A DNA stretch of 64,000 nt from CADEED01 sp043747875 (GCA_043747875.1 JAYTOI010000047.1:15669-79668), one strand, 5' to 3'. Shown: positions 52,509-60,939, counted from the first letter of the stretch. Notes: a model not told the origin generated them from the letters alone. Made by a program: numbers and translations.

Positions 52509-53551
52509 GCGAAGCTCCCGAGAAGACGATCGTTCTGCTCGGGCGTTCCGACCGAGATGCGCAACGAGGGCGGCGCCGCAGCGCGCATGTCGCGGATCAA
52601 TAGTTTGGCAGCGCGCGCCGCGCTCAGCGCCGCGTCCGGATCGGCGAAATCCACGAGCAGGAAATTCGTGACGCTGGGCCAGACGCGCCGCACGCAGCGC
52701 TTGCTCTGGAGGCCGGCGCGTACGCGCTCGCGCTCGACGCGCACCTGCGCCACGCGCTCACGCTGGATGGCGGCCTGGGCCGGCGCGAGGGTGGCGAGCA
52801 CCGCCTCGATGGCGAGCTGCGGAATGGAATAGGGCGGGATCACCTTGCCGAGCAGCGCCACGATTTCCGGCGCGGCAATCAGCGAGCCGACGCGAGCGCC
52901 GGCGAGCCCGAACGCCTTGGACAAGGTGCGCAGCACGACGAGATTCGCGAAGCGCGGCAGGAGGCCGGTCCACGACTCGGCGCCCGAGAACTCGACATAG
53001 GCCTCGTCGACGACCACCAGCGCGCGATTCGCGAGCGCGACGAGCAGGCGTTCGATGGCGGCGGGATCGATGGCGTTGCCGGTGGGGTTGTTAGGACTGC
53101 AGAGGAATACGATTCGCGTATTCGCGTCCCGAACTGCCAGCACGCCTTCGACGTCGAGCGCGAAGCCGCGGTCCTCGAGCAGCGGAACTTCGCGCACCGC
53201 CGCGCCCTGGATGCGTGCGGCGACCGCGTACATGCCGAAGGTCGGCGGGCAGAGAATGACGTTGTCGATGCCCGCGCGGCAAAAGCCCCGCGTGAGCAGG
53301 TCGATGGATTCGTCGCTGCCGCGGCCGGGCAGCAGACACTCGGGGCGCACGCCGTAGAGCTCGGCGAGACGCTCGGCGAGCACGAGCGGATGCGGCTCGG
53401 GGTAACGGTTGAGGCCGGCGAGCGTGCGGTCCGTCTCGGCGCGCCACGGCAGTTCGTTGGCGTGCATCCGGTCGAACGCTGGATCCCACGAAGCGTGCGA
53501 GTAGGCTTTCAACGCGACGATCTCGGGGCGCGCGAGCGCGAGGATGCTCAT
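52505..53551 (-). CDS. hisC: Histidinol-phosphate aminotransferase
   Basis: 348 residues, class I/II PLP aminotransferase. LPGRGSDESIDLLTRGFC, FLCSPNNPTGNAI, VVDEAYVEFSG and RTLSKAFGLAGARVG with the Schiff-base Lys; the phosphate-binding Arg is in LRISVGTPEQNDRLL. ATG at 53551 overlaps the hisD stop by ATGA; the frame is open upstream but only as a shadow of hisD. Confidence 0.95.
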   Translation of the reverse strand: MSILALARPEIVALKAYSHASWDPAFDRMHANELPWRAETDRTLAGLNRYPEPHPLVLAERLAELYGVRPECLLPGRGSDESIDLLTRGFCRAGIDNVILCPPTFGMYAVAARIQGAAVREVPLLEDRGFALDVEGVLAVRDANTRIVFLCSPNNPTGNAIDPAAIERLLVALANRALVVVDEAYVEFSGAESWTGLLPRFANLVVLRTLSKAFGLAGARVGSLIAAPEIVALLGKVIPPYSIPQLAIEAVLATLAPAQAAIQRERVAQVRVERERVRAGLQSKRCVRRVWPSVTNFLLVDFADPDAALSAARAAKLLIRDMRAAAPPSLRISVGTPEQNDRLLGSFA

Positions 53552-54861
53552 GCGGCACCGCCCGCGCCCAACGCCGCCAGGCGCACCTTGACGGCGTTGC
53601 CATGCGCATCGAGGCCTTCCATTTCCGAGAGCGTCACGGCGGTGGGGCCCAGCGCCCGCAGGCCGTCCGCGCTGAGTTCCTGCACAGTGATGCGCTTCTG
53701 GAACTCGAGTAGCGAGACGCCGCTGTGGCTGCGCGCGTAACCGAACGTCGGCAGGACGTGATTCGTGCCGGCGCAATAGTCGCCGATGGATTCCGGCGAC
53801 CATGGGCCCAGGAAAACCGAGCCGGCGCAATTCACGCGCGGCAGCAGCGCACGCGGACTGCGCGTCTGGATGATGAGGTGCTCGGGCGCGTATTCGTTGG
53901 ATACCTCGAGCGCGGCGTCGAGATCGGGGACGACGATGACGCGGCAGTTCACCAGCGATTCGGTAACGATACGCAGGCGACTCAGTCCGATCGTCTGTGC
54001 GGCGACTCCATCCATCACTTTCCGCGCGAAGGACATCGACGTCGTCACCAGCACGACCTGCGCGATCGTGTCGTGCTCCGCCTGCGCGAGCAGATCGGCG
54101 GCGACGAAGCGCGCATCGGCGGAATCGTCTGCGATGACCAGCACTTCCGACGGACCGGCGGGCAGGTCGATGGCGGCGCCGGCCGGATCGGCCGCGACGA
54201 TTTGTTTGGCGGCCGTCACCCACGCGCTGCCGGGTCCGAAGATCTTGTCGACCTTGCGCACGGTCTCCGTGCCGAACGCGAGCGCGGCGATGGCCTGCGC
54301 GCCGCCCATCTTGTAGACGGTGTCGATGCCGCACAGCTCCGCGGCCACGAGCACCGCCGGGTAGATGCGGCCATCCGGTCCGGGCGGACTCGCGATCGCG
54401 CGCGCGGGACACCCGGCGATGCGCGCCGGCGCCGCGAGCATGACGGCGGTGGAGGGCAGAGGCGCCGAACCCGCGGGCACGTACAGGCCGACGCTGCCGA
54501 TGGGCCGTGTGACGCGCTCGCACCAGACTCCTGGCATGGTCTCGACTGCCAATGGTTGCATGATCTGTGCTTCGTGGAAGCGCGACACATTGCTCACCGC
54601 GCGCTCGAGCGCCGCGACTTGCACGGGCGTCAGCGCCGCGCGCGCGGCGCGAAATTCCTGCGCGGTCACGCGCAGCGAGTCGAGCTTCGGCCCGCCGAAT
54701 TGTTCTGTGAAGCGCCGCACCGCCGTGTCGCCCTCGGCGCGCACCGACGCGATGATGGCGCCCGCCTGCGCGAACACCTCGACGCGGCTCTCGGCCGCGG
54801 GGCGCGCCAATGCCGCGCGGCGTTCGGCTGCGGTGGCGTCGTTCCAGGCGAGGATCTTCAC
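53548..54861 (-). CDS. hisD: Histidinol dehydrogenase
   Basis: 437 residues; performs the last two oxidation steps with NAD+ and zinc. SVGLYVPAGSAPLPSTAVMLAAPARIAGC, MGGAQAIAALAFGTETV, IDLPAGPSEVLVIADD, LLAQAEHDTIAQ (zinc Gln/His), the catalytic EYAPEHLII and AGTNHVLPT are all present. GTG at 54861 begins 4 bp after the hisG stop and gives the expected length (KILAWNDATAAERR). Confidence 0.95.
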   Translation of the reverse strand: MKILAWNDATAAERRAALARPAAESRVEVFAQAGAIIASVRAEGDTAVRRFTEQFGGPKLDSLRVTAQEFRAARAALTPVQVAALERAVSNVSRFHEAQIMQPLAVETMPGVWCERVTRPIGSVGLYVPAGSAPLPSTAVMLAAPARIAGCPARAIASPPGPDGRIYPAVLVAAELCGIDTVYKMGGAQAIAALAFGTETVRKVDKIFGPGSAWVTAAKQIVAADPAGAAIDLPAGPSEVLVIADDSADARFVAADLLAQAEHDTIAQVVLVTTSMSFARKVMDGVAAQTIGLSRLRIVTESLVNCRVIVVPDLDAALEVSNEYAPEHLIIQTRSPRALLPRVNCAGSVFLGPWSPESIGDYCAGTNHVLPTFGYARSHSGVSLLEFQKRITVQELSADGLRALGPTAVTLSEMEGLDAHGNAVKVRLAALGAGGAA

Positions 54862-54865
54862 GGCA

Positions 54866-55774
54866 TCAGACCAGCATCTTCTCGACCGGGAGGACCAGCA
54901 GCGAACTGGCGCCGGCCTTCTTGAGACTTTCGAGCGTCTCCCAGAACACGTTCTCACGGCACACGGCGTGGATCGCGACCTTGTCTCCCGCATCGTCGAG
55001 CGGAATGATCGTCGGGGACTCGCTGCCCGGGAGCAGCTTGCGGATCTCCGGCAGCGCCGAGCGCGGCGCGTGCAGCATGATGTACTTGCTCTCGCGTACC
55101 TGCTGCACGCCGTCGATGCGGAGCAGCAGCCTATCTACCCATTCCTGCTTGGCGGGCGTCAGCGCGACCGGCGTGCGGATCAGCAGCGCCTTGCTCTCGA
55201 GCACGGTCTCCACCTCGCGCATGTGGTTGGCCTGCAGCGTCGAGCCCGTCGAGACCAGATCGCAGATGAGATCGGCGCGTCCGAGCCGAGGTGCGATTTC
55301 CACGGCACCCGACAAGGTGACGATGTCGGCCTTGACGTTGCGTTCCCGCAAGTAGCGCTCGAGCGTGTAGGGGTAGGTAGTTGCAATGCGCTTGCCCTCG
55401 AGCGAGCGGGCGCCCTCGTAGCTGACTCCCTCGGGCACCGCCAGTGACAGCCGGCAGCGCCCGAACTCGAGCGTGCGCAGCTCGGCGAAGTTCGGCGCGT
55501 GGCCGCGCGCCGTGAGCTCGAGACGCTTTTCCTCGAGCACGTTGCGTCCCACGAGCCCAAGGTCGCAGACGTCTTCCTGCACCAGATCCGGAATGTCGTC
55601 GTCGCGCACGAACAGCACGTCGAGCGGCATGTTCTCACCGAAGCCCATGAGCTGGTCGCGGCCGCGCGAGAGCTTCAGACCGCAGCTCTTGAGCAGCTCG
55701 AGCGAGGGGTCGGTGAGCCGGCCGGATTTCTGCACGGCGAGTTTGAGGCGTTGGTCTTTGTCGTTGGGTTTCAT
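54866..55774 (-). CDS. hisG: ATP phosphoribosyltransferase, long form
   Basis: 302 residues; first committed step of histidine synthesis. The catalytic part has LAVQKSGRLTDPSLELLKSCGL, VRDDDIPDLVQEDVCDLGLVGRNVL and the PRPP loop GRADLICDLVSTGSTLQANHM (motif D-x-x-S-T-G-x-T). The C-terminal domain of about 80 residues (SKYIMLHAPRSALPEIRKLLPG...) is the ACT-like regulatory domain of long-form enzymes, so feedback by histidine and no need for HisZ are expected. Confidence 0.96.
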   Translation of the reverse strand: MKPNDKDQRLKLAVQKSGRLTDPSLELLKSCGLKLSRGRDQLMGFGENMPLDVLFVRDDDIPDLVQEDVCDLGLVGRNVLEEKRLELTARGHAPNFAELRTLEFGRCRLSLAVPEGVSYEGARSLEGKRIATTYPYTLERYLRERNVKADIVTLSGAVEIAPRLGRADLICDLVSTGSTLQANHMREVETVLESKALLIRTPVALTPAKQEWVDRLLLRIDGVQQVRESKYIMLHAPRSALPEIRKLLPGSESPTIIPLDDAGDKVAIHAVCRENVFWETLESLKKAGASSLLVLPVEKMLV

Positions 55775-55827
55775 ATGTGCCAGGAAGTGCGGAGTGTTTC
55801 AGCTCGGCGAAAGCGCGAGCGAAGGGA

Positions 55828-56139
55828 TCAGGCGTGGCGCTGCTGACGATTCACCGCCAGCGCGTAGCCGCCGTTGCCATCGGCGAGACAGCGTGCCACG
55901 CGGCCGATGGTGGTGACGCTGACGCCCGTGAGGCGGTGGATTTCGCGGTAGGGCAGGCCCTTCTGCAGCCATTCGACCACCGCCCAGCGGTCCGCGATGG
56001 CTTGCAGCTCGGCCGGCGTGCACAGATCGCGGAAAAACGCGCGGCATTCATCCACCGACTTCAGCGTGAGCACGACGGCAAACAGGCTGCGCTCCGAGAG
56101 CGCCTCCTGGCGGGCCGTTACGTTGCGATGTTGCTTCAT
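55828..56139 (-). CDS. YerC/YecD family TrpR-related regulator
   Basis: 103 residues. TPAELQAIADRWAVVEWLQKGLPYREIHRLTGVSVTTIGRVARCLADG is a TrpR-type helix-turn-helix, with the family's closing NGGY motif. As the first gene of the his operon, 53 bp before hisG, it is placed to control it. The palindrome at 56155-56174 just upstream resembles a trp-type operator and lies over the start point of the predicted promoter, which suggests autorepression with histidine or a pathway intermediate as co-repressor (inference). Confidence 0.86.
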   Translation of the reverse strand: MKQHRNVTARQEALSERSLFAVVLTLKSVDECRAFFRDLCTPAELQAIADRWAVVEWLQKGLPYREIHRLTGVSVTTIGRVARCLADGNGGYALAVNRQQRHA

Positions 56140-56154
56140 CGGATATTGCGTTAA

Positions 56155-56174
56155 TGTACTAGCGCGTTAATACA
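56155..56174. promoter_or_regulatory. TrpR-like operator of the his operon
   Basis: TGTACTAGCGCGTTAATACA. Bases pair as TGTAyTArCGCGyTArTACA, an almost perfect palindrome around CGCG, and the GTACTAG half equals that of the E. coli trp operator. It starts 7 bp after the -10 box of the predicted his promoter and ends 15 bp before the yerC start. Confidence 0.6.
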
Positions 56175-56181
56175 GTGGCGC

Positions 56182-56210
56182 ATTAGACTCGTTCGGGGGT
56201 GAATTTGCAA
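56182..56210 (-). promoter_or_regulatory. hisGp: Predicted sigma-70 promoter of the his operon
   Basis: On the minus strand: TTGCAA (56210-56205), 17-bp spacer, TCTAAT (56187-56182). The transcript would start at about 56175, within or next to the TrpR-like palindrome. Confidence 0.6.
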
Positions 56211-56220
56211 GCCCAAACGC

Positions 56221-56249
56221 TTGCGCCATCACGACCTGCCTCATAGAAT
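56221..56249 (+). promoter_or_regulatory. metXp: Predicted sigma-70 promoter of metX
   Basis: TTGCGC (56221-56226), 17-bp spacer, TAGAAT (56244-56249). The expected start, about 56256, coincides with the first base of the SAM riboswitch P1 stem at 56257, which supports both calls. Confidence 0.65.
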
Positions 56250-56256
56250 TCACCTA

Positions 56257-56374
56257 CTCATCGAGACCGGCAGAGGGATAGGCCCGACGAAGCCGGGGCA
56301 ACCGCCGCGAAGCGGAAAGGTGCCAACTCCTGCGGGTATGTCGCGCCATCGAGGCACGCGTCCCGACAGATGAG
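56257..56374 (+). ncRNA. SAM-I riboswitch upstream of metX
   Basis: The consensus core is legible in order: P1 strand CTCATC, GAG, GAGGGATAGGCCC (kink-turn), GACGAAGCC, GGGGCAACC, AAAGGTGCCAACTCCTGC, and the closing P1 strand GATGAG. SAM binding should lower metX-metB expression. Downstream, GAGCAGCC (56372-56379) pairs with GGCTGCTC (56427-56434), which is followed by TTT, and CTCCA (56380-56384) is complementary to the TGGAG before the metX ATG, so control could be by termination or by hiding the ribosome-binding site. The P1 3' strand shares bases with the hairpin, so which state is on cannot be settled by eye. Confidence 0.9.
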
Positions 56375-56466
56375 CAGCCTCCACCCGAGCGGTTCTCCGT
56401 TCGGTGAGGTGTCGCGCATACCGCGCGGCTGCTCTTTCGAGTGCCCGTTGAGCGATGGAGCATTCG

Positions 56467-57699
56467 ATGAGCAACGAAAAGAAACACGCGACACTCGGCC
56501 TGTCCGAAGGGAAAGGGGAAGCCGACACCAACCCTCATTCGCTGGTACGCGAGGGCACGTTGCTCGTTCCCGGCGCGTTCAAGATGCACTTCGGCGGCGC
56601 ACTCGAAGGCGTCACGGTCGCGTGGCGCCTCACGGGAGCCGCGGGCGCGCCGGTGGTGGTCGCGCTCGGCGGCATCTCGGCGTCGCGGCGAGTGTGGTTG
56701 CCCGACGAACCGCGTGGCGGCTGGTGGCACGAGGTGGTGGGCCCGGGCCTCGCGCTGGATACCCAGCAGTTTCGCATCCTGAGCTTCGACTATCTCGGCG
56801 CGAGCGCGGATTCCACCGGGCCTCGGGATGGCGCTGCCTTTCCGACCGTTTCCGCCTATGACCAGGCCGAGCTGCTGCTGCGTCTGCTGAATCATCTCGG
56901 TATCGCGAGCCTGCGTGCCATTGCCGGCGCGTCTTATGGCGGCATGGTGGCGCTCGCGTTCGGCGAGCGGTACCCGGACCGCGTGGCTCGGCTCATCGTC
57001 GTCAGCGCCGCCGATCGCGCGCATCCGATGGCGAGCGCGTGGCGCGTCGTGCAGCGGCGCATCGTCCAGTTCGCCATCGAGTCTGGCAGGCCGGCGCAGG
57101 GCCTGGAGCTGGCGCGCGCGCTCGCGATGGCGACTTATCGCAGTCCGGAGGAGTTCGGCGCGCGCTTCGCTGGCGCACCGCGTCGCGCCGCAAGGCGCGC
57201 AGCAGAAGGACCGGCCGCAAGGCGCGCAGCAGAAGGACCGGCCGCAAGGCGCGCAGCAGAAGGACCGGCCGCAAGTCGCGCAGCAGAAGGACCGGCCGCA
57301 AGTCGCGCAGCAGAAGGACCGGCCGCAAGGCGCGCAGAAGAGGGACCAGCCGCAAGGCGCGCGGAAGGCGACGTCATCGACGAGCGTTTCGTGCTTCCCG
57401 TCGAGGAATATCTGTTCGCGCGCGGTGCGGAGTACGCGAAGACCTACCGTCCCGAATCTTTTGTTTGTTTGTCCGAATCCATCGACCTGCACCGCGTCGA
57501 CACCGCGCGCATCTTCGCGCCCGTCACCGCGATCGCGGTGCGCGAGGACCAGCTCGTGCCGCTCGCGGACATGCGCGCCATGGTCGCGCGCCTTCCGAAC
57601 GCGGAGCTGCACGAGATCTCGTCGGTCTACGGACACGATGCCTTTTTGAAAGAGAACCGGCGCCTCGCGCCGATCTTCGCCAACGTTCTTTCGCAATGA
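56467..57699 (+). CDS. metX: Homoserine O-acyltransferase with repeat insertion
   Basis: 410 residues; activates homoserine with acetyl- or succinyl-CoA for methionine synthesis. Alpha/beta hydrolase fold with nucleophile S156 in AGASYGGMVAL, Asp in AVREDQLVP and His in VYGHDAFL; CLSESIDLHRVD is MetX-typical. Between FGARFAGAP and GDVIDERFVLPVEEYL sits an insertion of 59 codons made of 27-bp tandem repeats (57190-57366); without it the length is the usual 351. ATG at 56467 has GGAG eight bases upstream; an in-frame ATG at 56455 lacks one. SAM-I riboswitch in the leader; metB follows after 16 bp. Acetyl versus succinyl donor is not decided; the metB partner and relatives suggest succinyl. Confidence 0.9.
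   Translation: MSNEKKHATLGLSEGKGEADTNPHSLVREGTLLVPGAFKMHFGGALEGVTVAWRLTGAAGAPVVVALGGISASRRVWLPDEPRGGWWHEVVGPGLALDTQQFRILSFDYLGASADSTGPRDGAAFPTVSAYDQAELLLRLLNHLGIASLRAIAGASYGGMVALAFGERYPDRVARLIVVSAADRAHPMASAWRVVQRRIVQFAIESGRPAQGLELARALAMATYRSPEEFGARFAGAPRRAARRAAEGPAARRAAEGPAARRAAEGPAASRAAEGPAASRAAEGPAARRAEEGPAARRAEGDVIDERFVLPVEEYLFARGAEYAKTYRPESFVCLSESIDLHRVDTARIFAPVTAIAVREDQLVPLADMRAMVARLPNAELHEISSVYGHDAFLKENRRLAPIFANVLSQ
57190..57366 (+). repeat. 27-bp tandem repeat array inside metX, about 6.5 copies
   Basis: Units begin at 57190, 57217, 57244, 57271, 57298 and 57325, with a partial seventh at 57352. Units 1-3 are identical; units 4 and 5 share one G-to-T change; unit 6 has several changes. 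Each unit encodes ARRAAEGPA (or ASRAAEGPA) in the metX frame, and no frame on either strand contains a stop. Confidence 0.95.
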
Positions 57700-57715
57700 A
57701 AACCAGGATCCCAGA

Positions 57716-58876
57716 ATGACGAATCTGACCCACGAGACGCGCGCCGTGCGCGCGGGCCTCGAAAGCTGCGACGTGACCGGCGCCGTCGTGCCGCCGCTGC
57801 ATCTGTCGTCGACGTACGCGTTCCGCGGCTTCGGCGACAAGCGCAAGTATGACTACAGTCGTTCGGGCAATCCGACGCGCGACTTGTTAGGTGATGCGCT
57901 GGCCGACCTCGAAGGGGGCGTCGGCGCGGTGATCACGGGTTCCGGCATGGGCGCCATCACGCTGGTCGGACACTTGCTGCCCGTGGGTGCGCGCGTCGTT
58001 GCGCCGCACGACTGCTACGGTGGCACGTTCCGTCTGTTTACGGCGTGGAAGAAGCGCGCGGAGCTCGACGTCGACTTCGTGGACTTCGGCGACGCGCAGG
58101 CGGTCGACGCCGCGCTCGCGAAGCCCGCGGCTCTGGTGTGGATCGAAACGCCCAGCAATCCTCTGCTGCGCATCACCGATATCGCAGAGACATCTCGTCG
58201 CGCGCACGCCGCGGGCGCGCTGGTCGTGGCGGACAACACCTTCCTCTCGCCGGGCTGGCAACGCCCTCTCGAGCTCGGCGCCGACATCGTCGTGCACTCG
58301 ACCACGAAGTACATCAACGGCCACAGCGACGTGGTCGGTGGCGCCGTGATCGCCAAGTCGAAGGAGCTTGCCGAGCAGTTAGGGTGGTGGGGCAATTGCC
58401 TGGGGCTCACGGGTTCCGCGTTTGACAGCTTCCTGACGCTGCGCGGCCTGCGCACCTTGCACGTGCGCTTGCGCGAGCACGCCCGCAACGCCCAGGCGGT
58501 GGCCGAGTTCCTCGCGCAGCAGCCGCAGGTGAAGCGCGTGTACTTCCCGGGTCTCGCGTCGCACCCCGGTCACGAGATTGCGAAGCGGCAGCAGAGCGGC
58601 TTCGGCGCCATCGTCACGCTCGAGGTGGCCGGCGGGGTCGCGGGTGCACAAAGGTTTTCAGAAGCCCTGGAACTCTTTTCGCTGGCGGAGTCGCTGGGCG
58701 GGGTCGAGAGCCTCGTGGCGCATCCGGCGACGATGACGCACGCGGCGATGGCCCCCGAGGCGCGCGCGGCCGCCGGGCTCGTCGATGGCCTGCTGCGTCT
58801 GTCGATCGGCATCGAATCGACGGACGATCTGTTGCGGGACCTGGCAGTGGGGCTCGAGGCGCTGGGGCGCGGGTAG
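57716..58876 (+). CDS. metB: Cystathionine gamma-synthase / O-succinylhomoserine (thiol)-lyase
   Basis: 386 residues, PLP-dependent Cys/Met metabolism enzyme joining activated homoserine with cysteine or sulfide. THETRAVRAGLESC at the start; YDYSRSGNPTRDLLGDALADLEGG binds PLP phosphate; WIETPSNPLLRITDI, VADNTFLSPGWQRPLELGADIVVHSTTKYINGHSDVVGG with the Schiff-base Lys in STTKY; SLGGVESLVAHPATMTHAAM closes the active site. AGGA precedes the ATG. Co-transcribed with metX under the SAM riboswitch. Confidence 0.93.
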   Translation: MTNLTHETRAVRAGLESCDVTGAVVPPLHLSSTYAFRGFGDKRKYDYSRSGNPTRDLLGDALADLEGGVGAVITGSGMGAITLVGHLLPVGARVVAPHDCYGGTFRLFTAWKKRAELDVDFVDFGDAQAVDAALAKPAALVWIETPSNPLLRITDIAETSRRAHAAGALVVADNTFLSPGWQRPLELGADIVVHSTTKYINGHSDVVGGAVIAKSKELAEQLGWWGNCLGLTGSAFDSFLTLRGLRTLHVRLREHARNAQAVAEFLAQQPQVKRVYFPGLASHPGHEIAKRQQSGFGAIVTLEVAGGVAGAQRFSEALELFSLAESLGGVESLVAHPATMTHAAMAPEARAAAGLVDGLLRLSIGIESTDDLLRDLAVGLEALGRG

Positions 58877-58901
58877 CATTTCGCAGACGGGTAGGGTGAA
58901 G

Positions 58902-58923
58902 GCCTCCGTCCCAACCCGGAGGC
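58902..58923 (+). terminator. GC hairpin after metB, possible terminator
   Basis: GCCTCCG and CGGAGGC (7-bp stem, 8-base loop) 25 bp after the metB stop, followed by a C/T mix without a true T-run. Lies between convergent metB and LysR genes, so it may serve both or need Rho. Confidence 0.35.
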
Positions 58924-58943
58924 TCCCTCTCCCGCCGCGCCTG

Positions 58944-59918
58944 TCACAGTGCCCGTACGATGCCCCGGTCGTGCGTCGCGGCGCGATGGGCACTCGCGGC
59001 GCGCGGCGCATCGACTCCGTCGAGCGTGCCGATCGCGTCGCGCACGAACTCGATGAGCGCGGCCGCGTTGCGGCTCGGCGTGCGGCCGGCATGTATGGCG
59101 TGGATGCCCCAGTCCGGAGCGCCGCAGAATTCGGTGAGGACGGTCTGGAGCCGTCCGTCGCGCAGCTCGCGCGCCAGGCTCACCATGGGTAGATAGACGA
59201 ATCCGAGGCCGGCAGCAGCCGCGGAAACCAACGCGAGGTTGGTGTCGGACACCGTGGTCAGGTTCACGGGCACGCTGAGCCGCTCACTCCCGCGATGGAA
59301 CTGCCAGGCCGCGCCACTGTGCCTGGCGGACTGTAACCCGAGGCAATGATGGCGCGCGAGGTCGCAAGGGTGCAGCGGCACGCCGTGCCGCGCCAGGTAT
59401 GTGGGCGCGGCGGCGACGATCGACGGCGAGGTGGCCAGGCGGCGCGCCGTCAGCGTGGAATCGCAGAGCCGCTGCGCGATGCGGATCACGACGTCATAGC
59501 CGCCGGACACGATGTCCACGCAGGCGTCCGATGCGTGCGCGTCCAGGTTGACACTGGGATGGCGCGGCAGGAACTCGCTGTGCAACCGCGGCAGCAGCGT
59601 CGTGGCCAGACAGGTGGGCAGGCTGAATCGCAGGCGGCCGCCGCAGGTCTTGCTGAGATTCTCGAGCGCCGACCGGGCCTGCTCCATCGTGTCGAAGATC
59701 TGGCGGTAATACCGCAACAGCGTCTCGCCGGCGCTCGTGAGGCTGATGCTGCGTGGACTGCGATAGACGAGGCGCGTGCCAAGGTCGTCTTCGAGCGCGG
59801 CAATGCGCTTGCTGACCTGCGAGCGCGACATGCCCAGGTGCTCGGCCGCTTCCTTGAAGCTCAGCGTCTCGGCGATGCGTACGAACAGCAATATGTCGGA
59901 GATGATCATCCATGTCAT
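58944..59918 (-). CDS. LysR family transcriptional regulator
   Basis: 324 residues. DNA-binding domain at the N-terminus (ISDILLFVRIAETLSFKEAAEHLGMSRSQVSKRIAALEDDLGTRLVYRSPRSISLTSAG), then a substrate-binding-like domain with FSLPTCLATTLLPRLHSEFLPRHPSVNLD and the central SAAAAGLGFVYLPM. An ATG at 59909 is an alternative start. There is no obvious target beside it: convergent with metB and separated from the DUF899 gene by 252 bp that hold no gene I can support. Confidence 0.9.
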   Translation of the reverse strand: MTWMIISDILLFVRIAETLSFKEAAEHLGMSRSQVSKRIAALEDDLGTRLVYRSPRSISLTSAGETLLRYYRQIFDTMEQARSALENLSKTCGGRLRFSLPTCLATTLLPRLHSEFLPRHPSVNLDAHASDACVDIVSGGYDVVIRIAQRLCDSTLTARRLATSPSIVAAAPTYLARHGVPLHPCDLARHHCLGLQSARHSGAAWQFHRGSERLSVPVNLTTVSDTNLALVSAAAAGLGFVYLPMVSLARELRDGRLQTVLTEFCGAPDWGIHAIHAGRTPSRNAAALIEFVRDAIGTLDGVDAPRAASAHRAATHDRGIVRAL

Positions 59919-60170
59919 CCCTGCCCGGCGCGTGATCCGGAGAATTGTTTAGACTATCTACTCCATTGGCGATCGCCACGCTTCGCCGGAAGCTCGTACC
60001 TAACTAATCGGCGCGGGTCCGTGAAGCGACGGAGCGAGCAGTCTAACCGATAACGCATCCGCATGAAGAAATCCCATCAGGCAAAAAACTGCGCCGCATC
60101 TTGGCGGGTCATCAGGTGGGACGCGGCCAATCTTCGACATTGGCCACTGCGGGAATCGGCTGACAGGCAC

Positions 60171-60929
60171 TCACGTGCAGCATGAATGGGGTGGCGTGAA
60201 GCGACCGTTGCCTGCCACTTCGCCGCCCCTGCCGTACATGTTGTGCGGGCGAATCCAGTCGACCAACGAGAAGTGCGGCCCGGTCTCGTTGCGGCCCTTT
60301 GGGGTCGCTTCGAGGATGCGGTAGATGCCTAGGAAATCCTCGCCGCCACGCGCGTAGTTCGAATAGGTGTGGAAGACTGCGCCCGCGTCGTCCTTGAAGA
60401 ACACGCTGTTGCCGGCGATGTCTTCGATGCCGGGATCGCATTCGCGGTAGTTGTAGAGCACGCGGCCGGTGGCCAGAGCCGCGGGTTTGAACGAGACGCC
60501 GTAGTCGTAGTTGAACTCGGAGCCGAACGAGGAATAGAAAGGCGTGCGCCAGCCCATGCGCTGGCGCAGCGCGGTGAGCTCCGGCAATGGCGCACGTGCA
60601 ATGGCCACCACCGTCACGTCGTGGTTCTGCAGATGCGGCAGCAGGCTTTCGAGATGGTCGACCCCGAGCGCGCAGCCCACGCATTGCAGCGCTTGGTTCG
60701 GGCCCTGCATGACGTGTTGCACGAACAACTGGCTGCTCCCCTCGAACAGGTCGGCCAGCGTGACGCGTCCCTGCGGACCGTCGAATTCATAACGCTCGTC
60801 GACCGCGACCCAGGGCAGGGCGCGGCGCTTTTCGGCCAGCGCATCGCGCCGGCGCGTCAGTTCCTTTTCCTCGGTCAGCAGCGCGCGGCGTTCGGCGATC
60901 CACTCTTCACGAGTCACGGTGCGGTGCAT
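60171..60929 (-). CDS. DUF899 family thioredoxin-like protein
   Basis: 252 residues. Family opening TREEWIAERRALLTEEKELTRRRDALAEKRRALPWV, then a thioredoxin-like fold with FVQHVMQGPNQALQCVGCALGVDHL, where the C-x-x-C sits (CVGC), PFYSSFGSEFNYDYGV, VFFKDDAGAVFHTYSNYARG and LVDWIRPHNMYG. Enzymatic role unknown; these genes often follow stress- or xenobiotic-responsive TetR regulators, as here (10-bp gap). Confidence 0.88.
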   Translation of the reverse strand: MHRTVTREEWIAERRALLTEEKELTRRRDALAEKRRALPWVAVDERYEFDGPQGRVTLADLFEGSSQLFVQHVMQGPNQALQCVGCALGVDHLESLLPHLQNHDVTVVAIARAPLPELTALRQRMGWRTPFYSSFGSEFNYDYGVSFKPAALATGRVLYNYRECDPGIEDIAGNSVFFKDDAGAVFHTYSNYARGGEDFLGIYRILEATPKGRNETGPHFSLVDWIRPHNMYGRGGEVAGNGRFTPPHSCCT

Positions 60930-60939
60930 GTGATCTCCT

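Noticed and set aside
57190..57366. Regularly spaced repeats that could suggest a CRISPR array
   Set aside because: Units are contiguous with no spacers, 27 bp long, and lie in frame inside metX; it is a coding minisatellite.
59919..60170. Possible small gene between the LysR and DUF899 genes
   Set aside because: No frame has a credible start, ribosome-binding site and length; only scattered short palindromes were seen.
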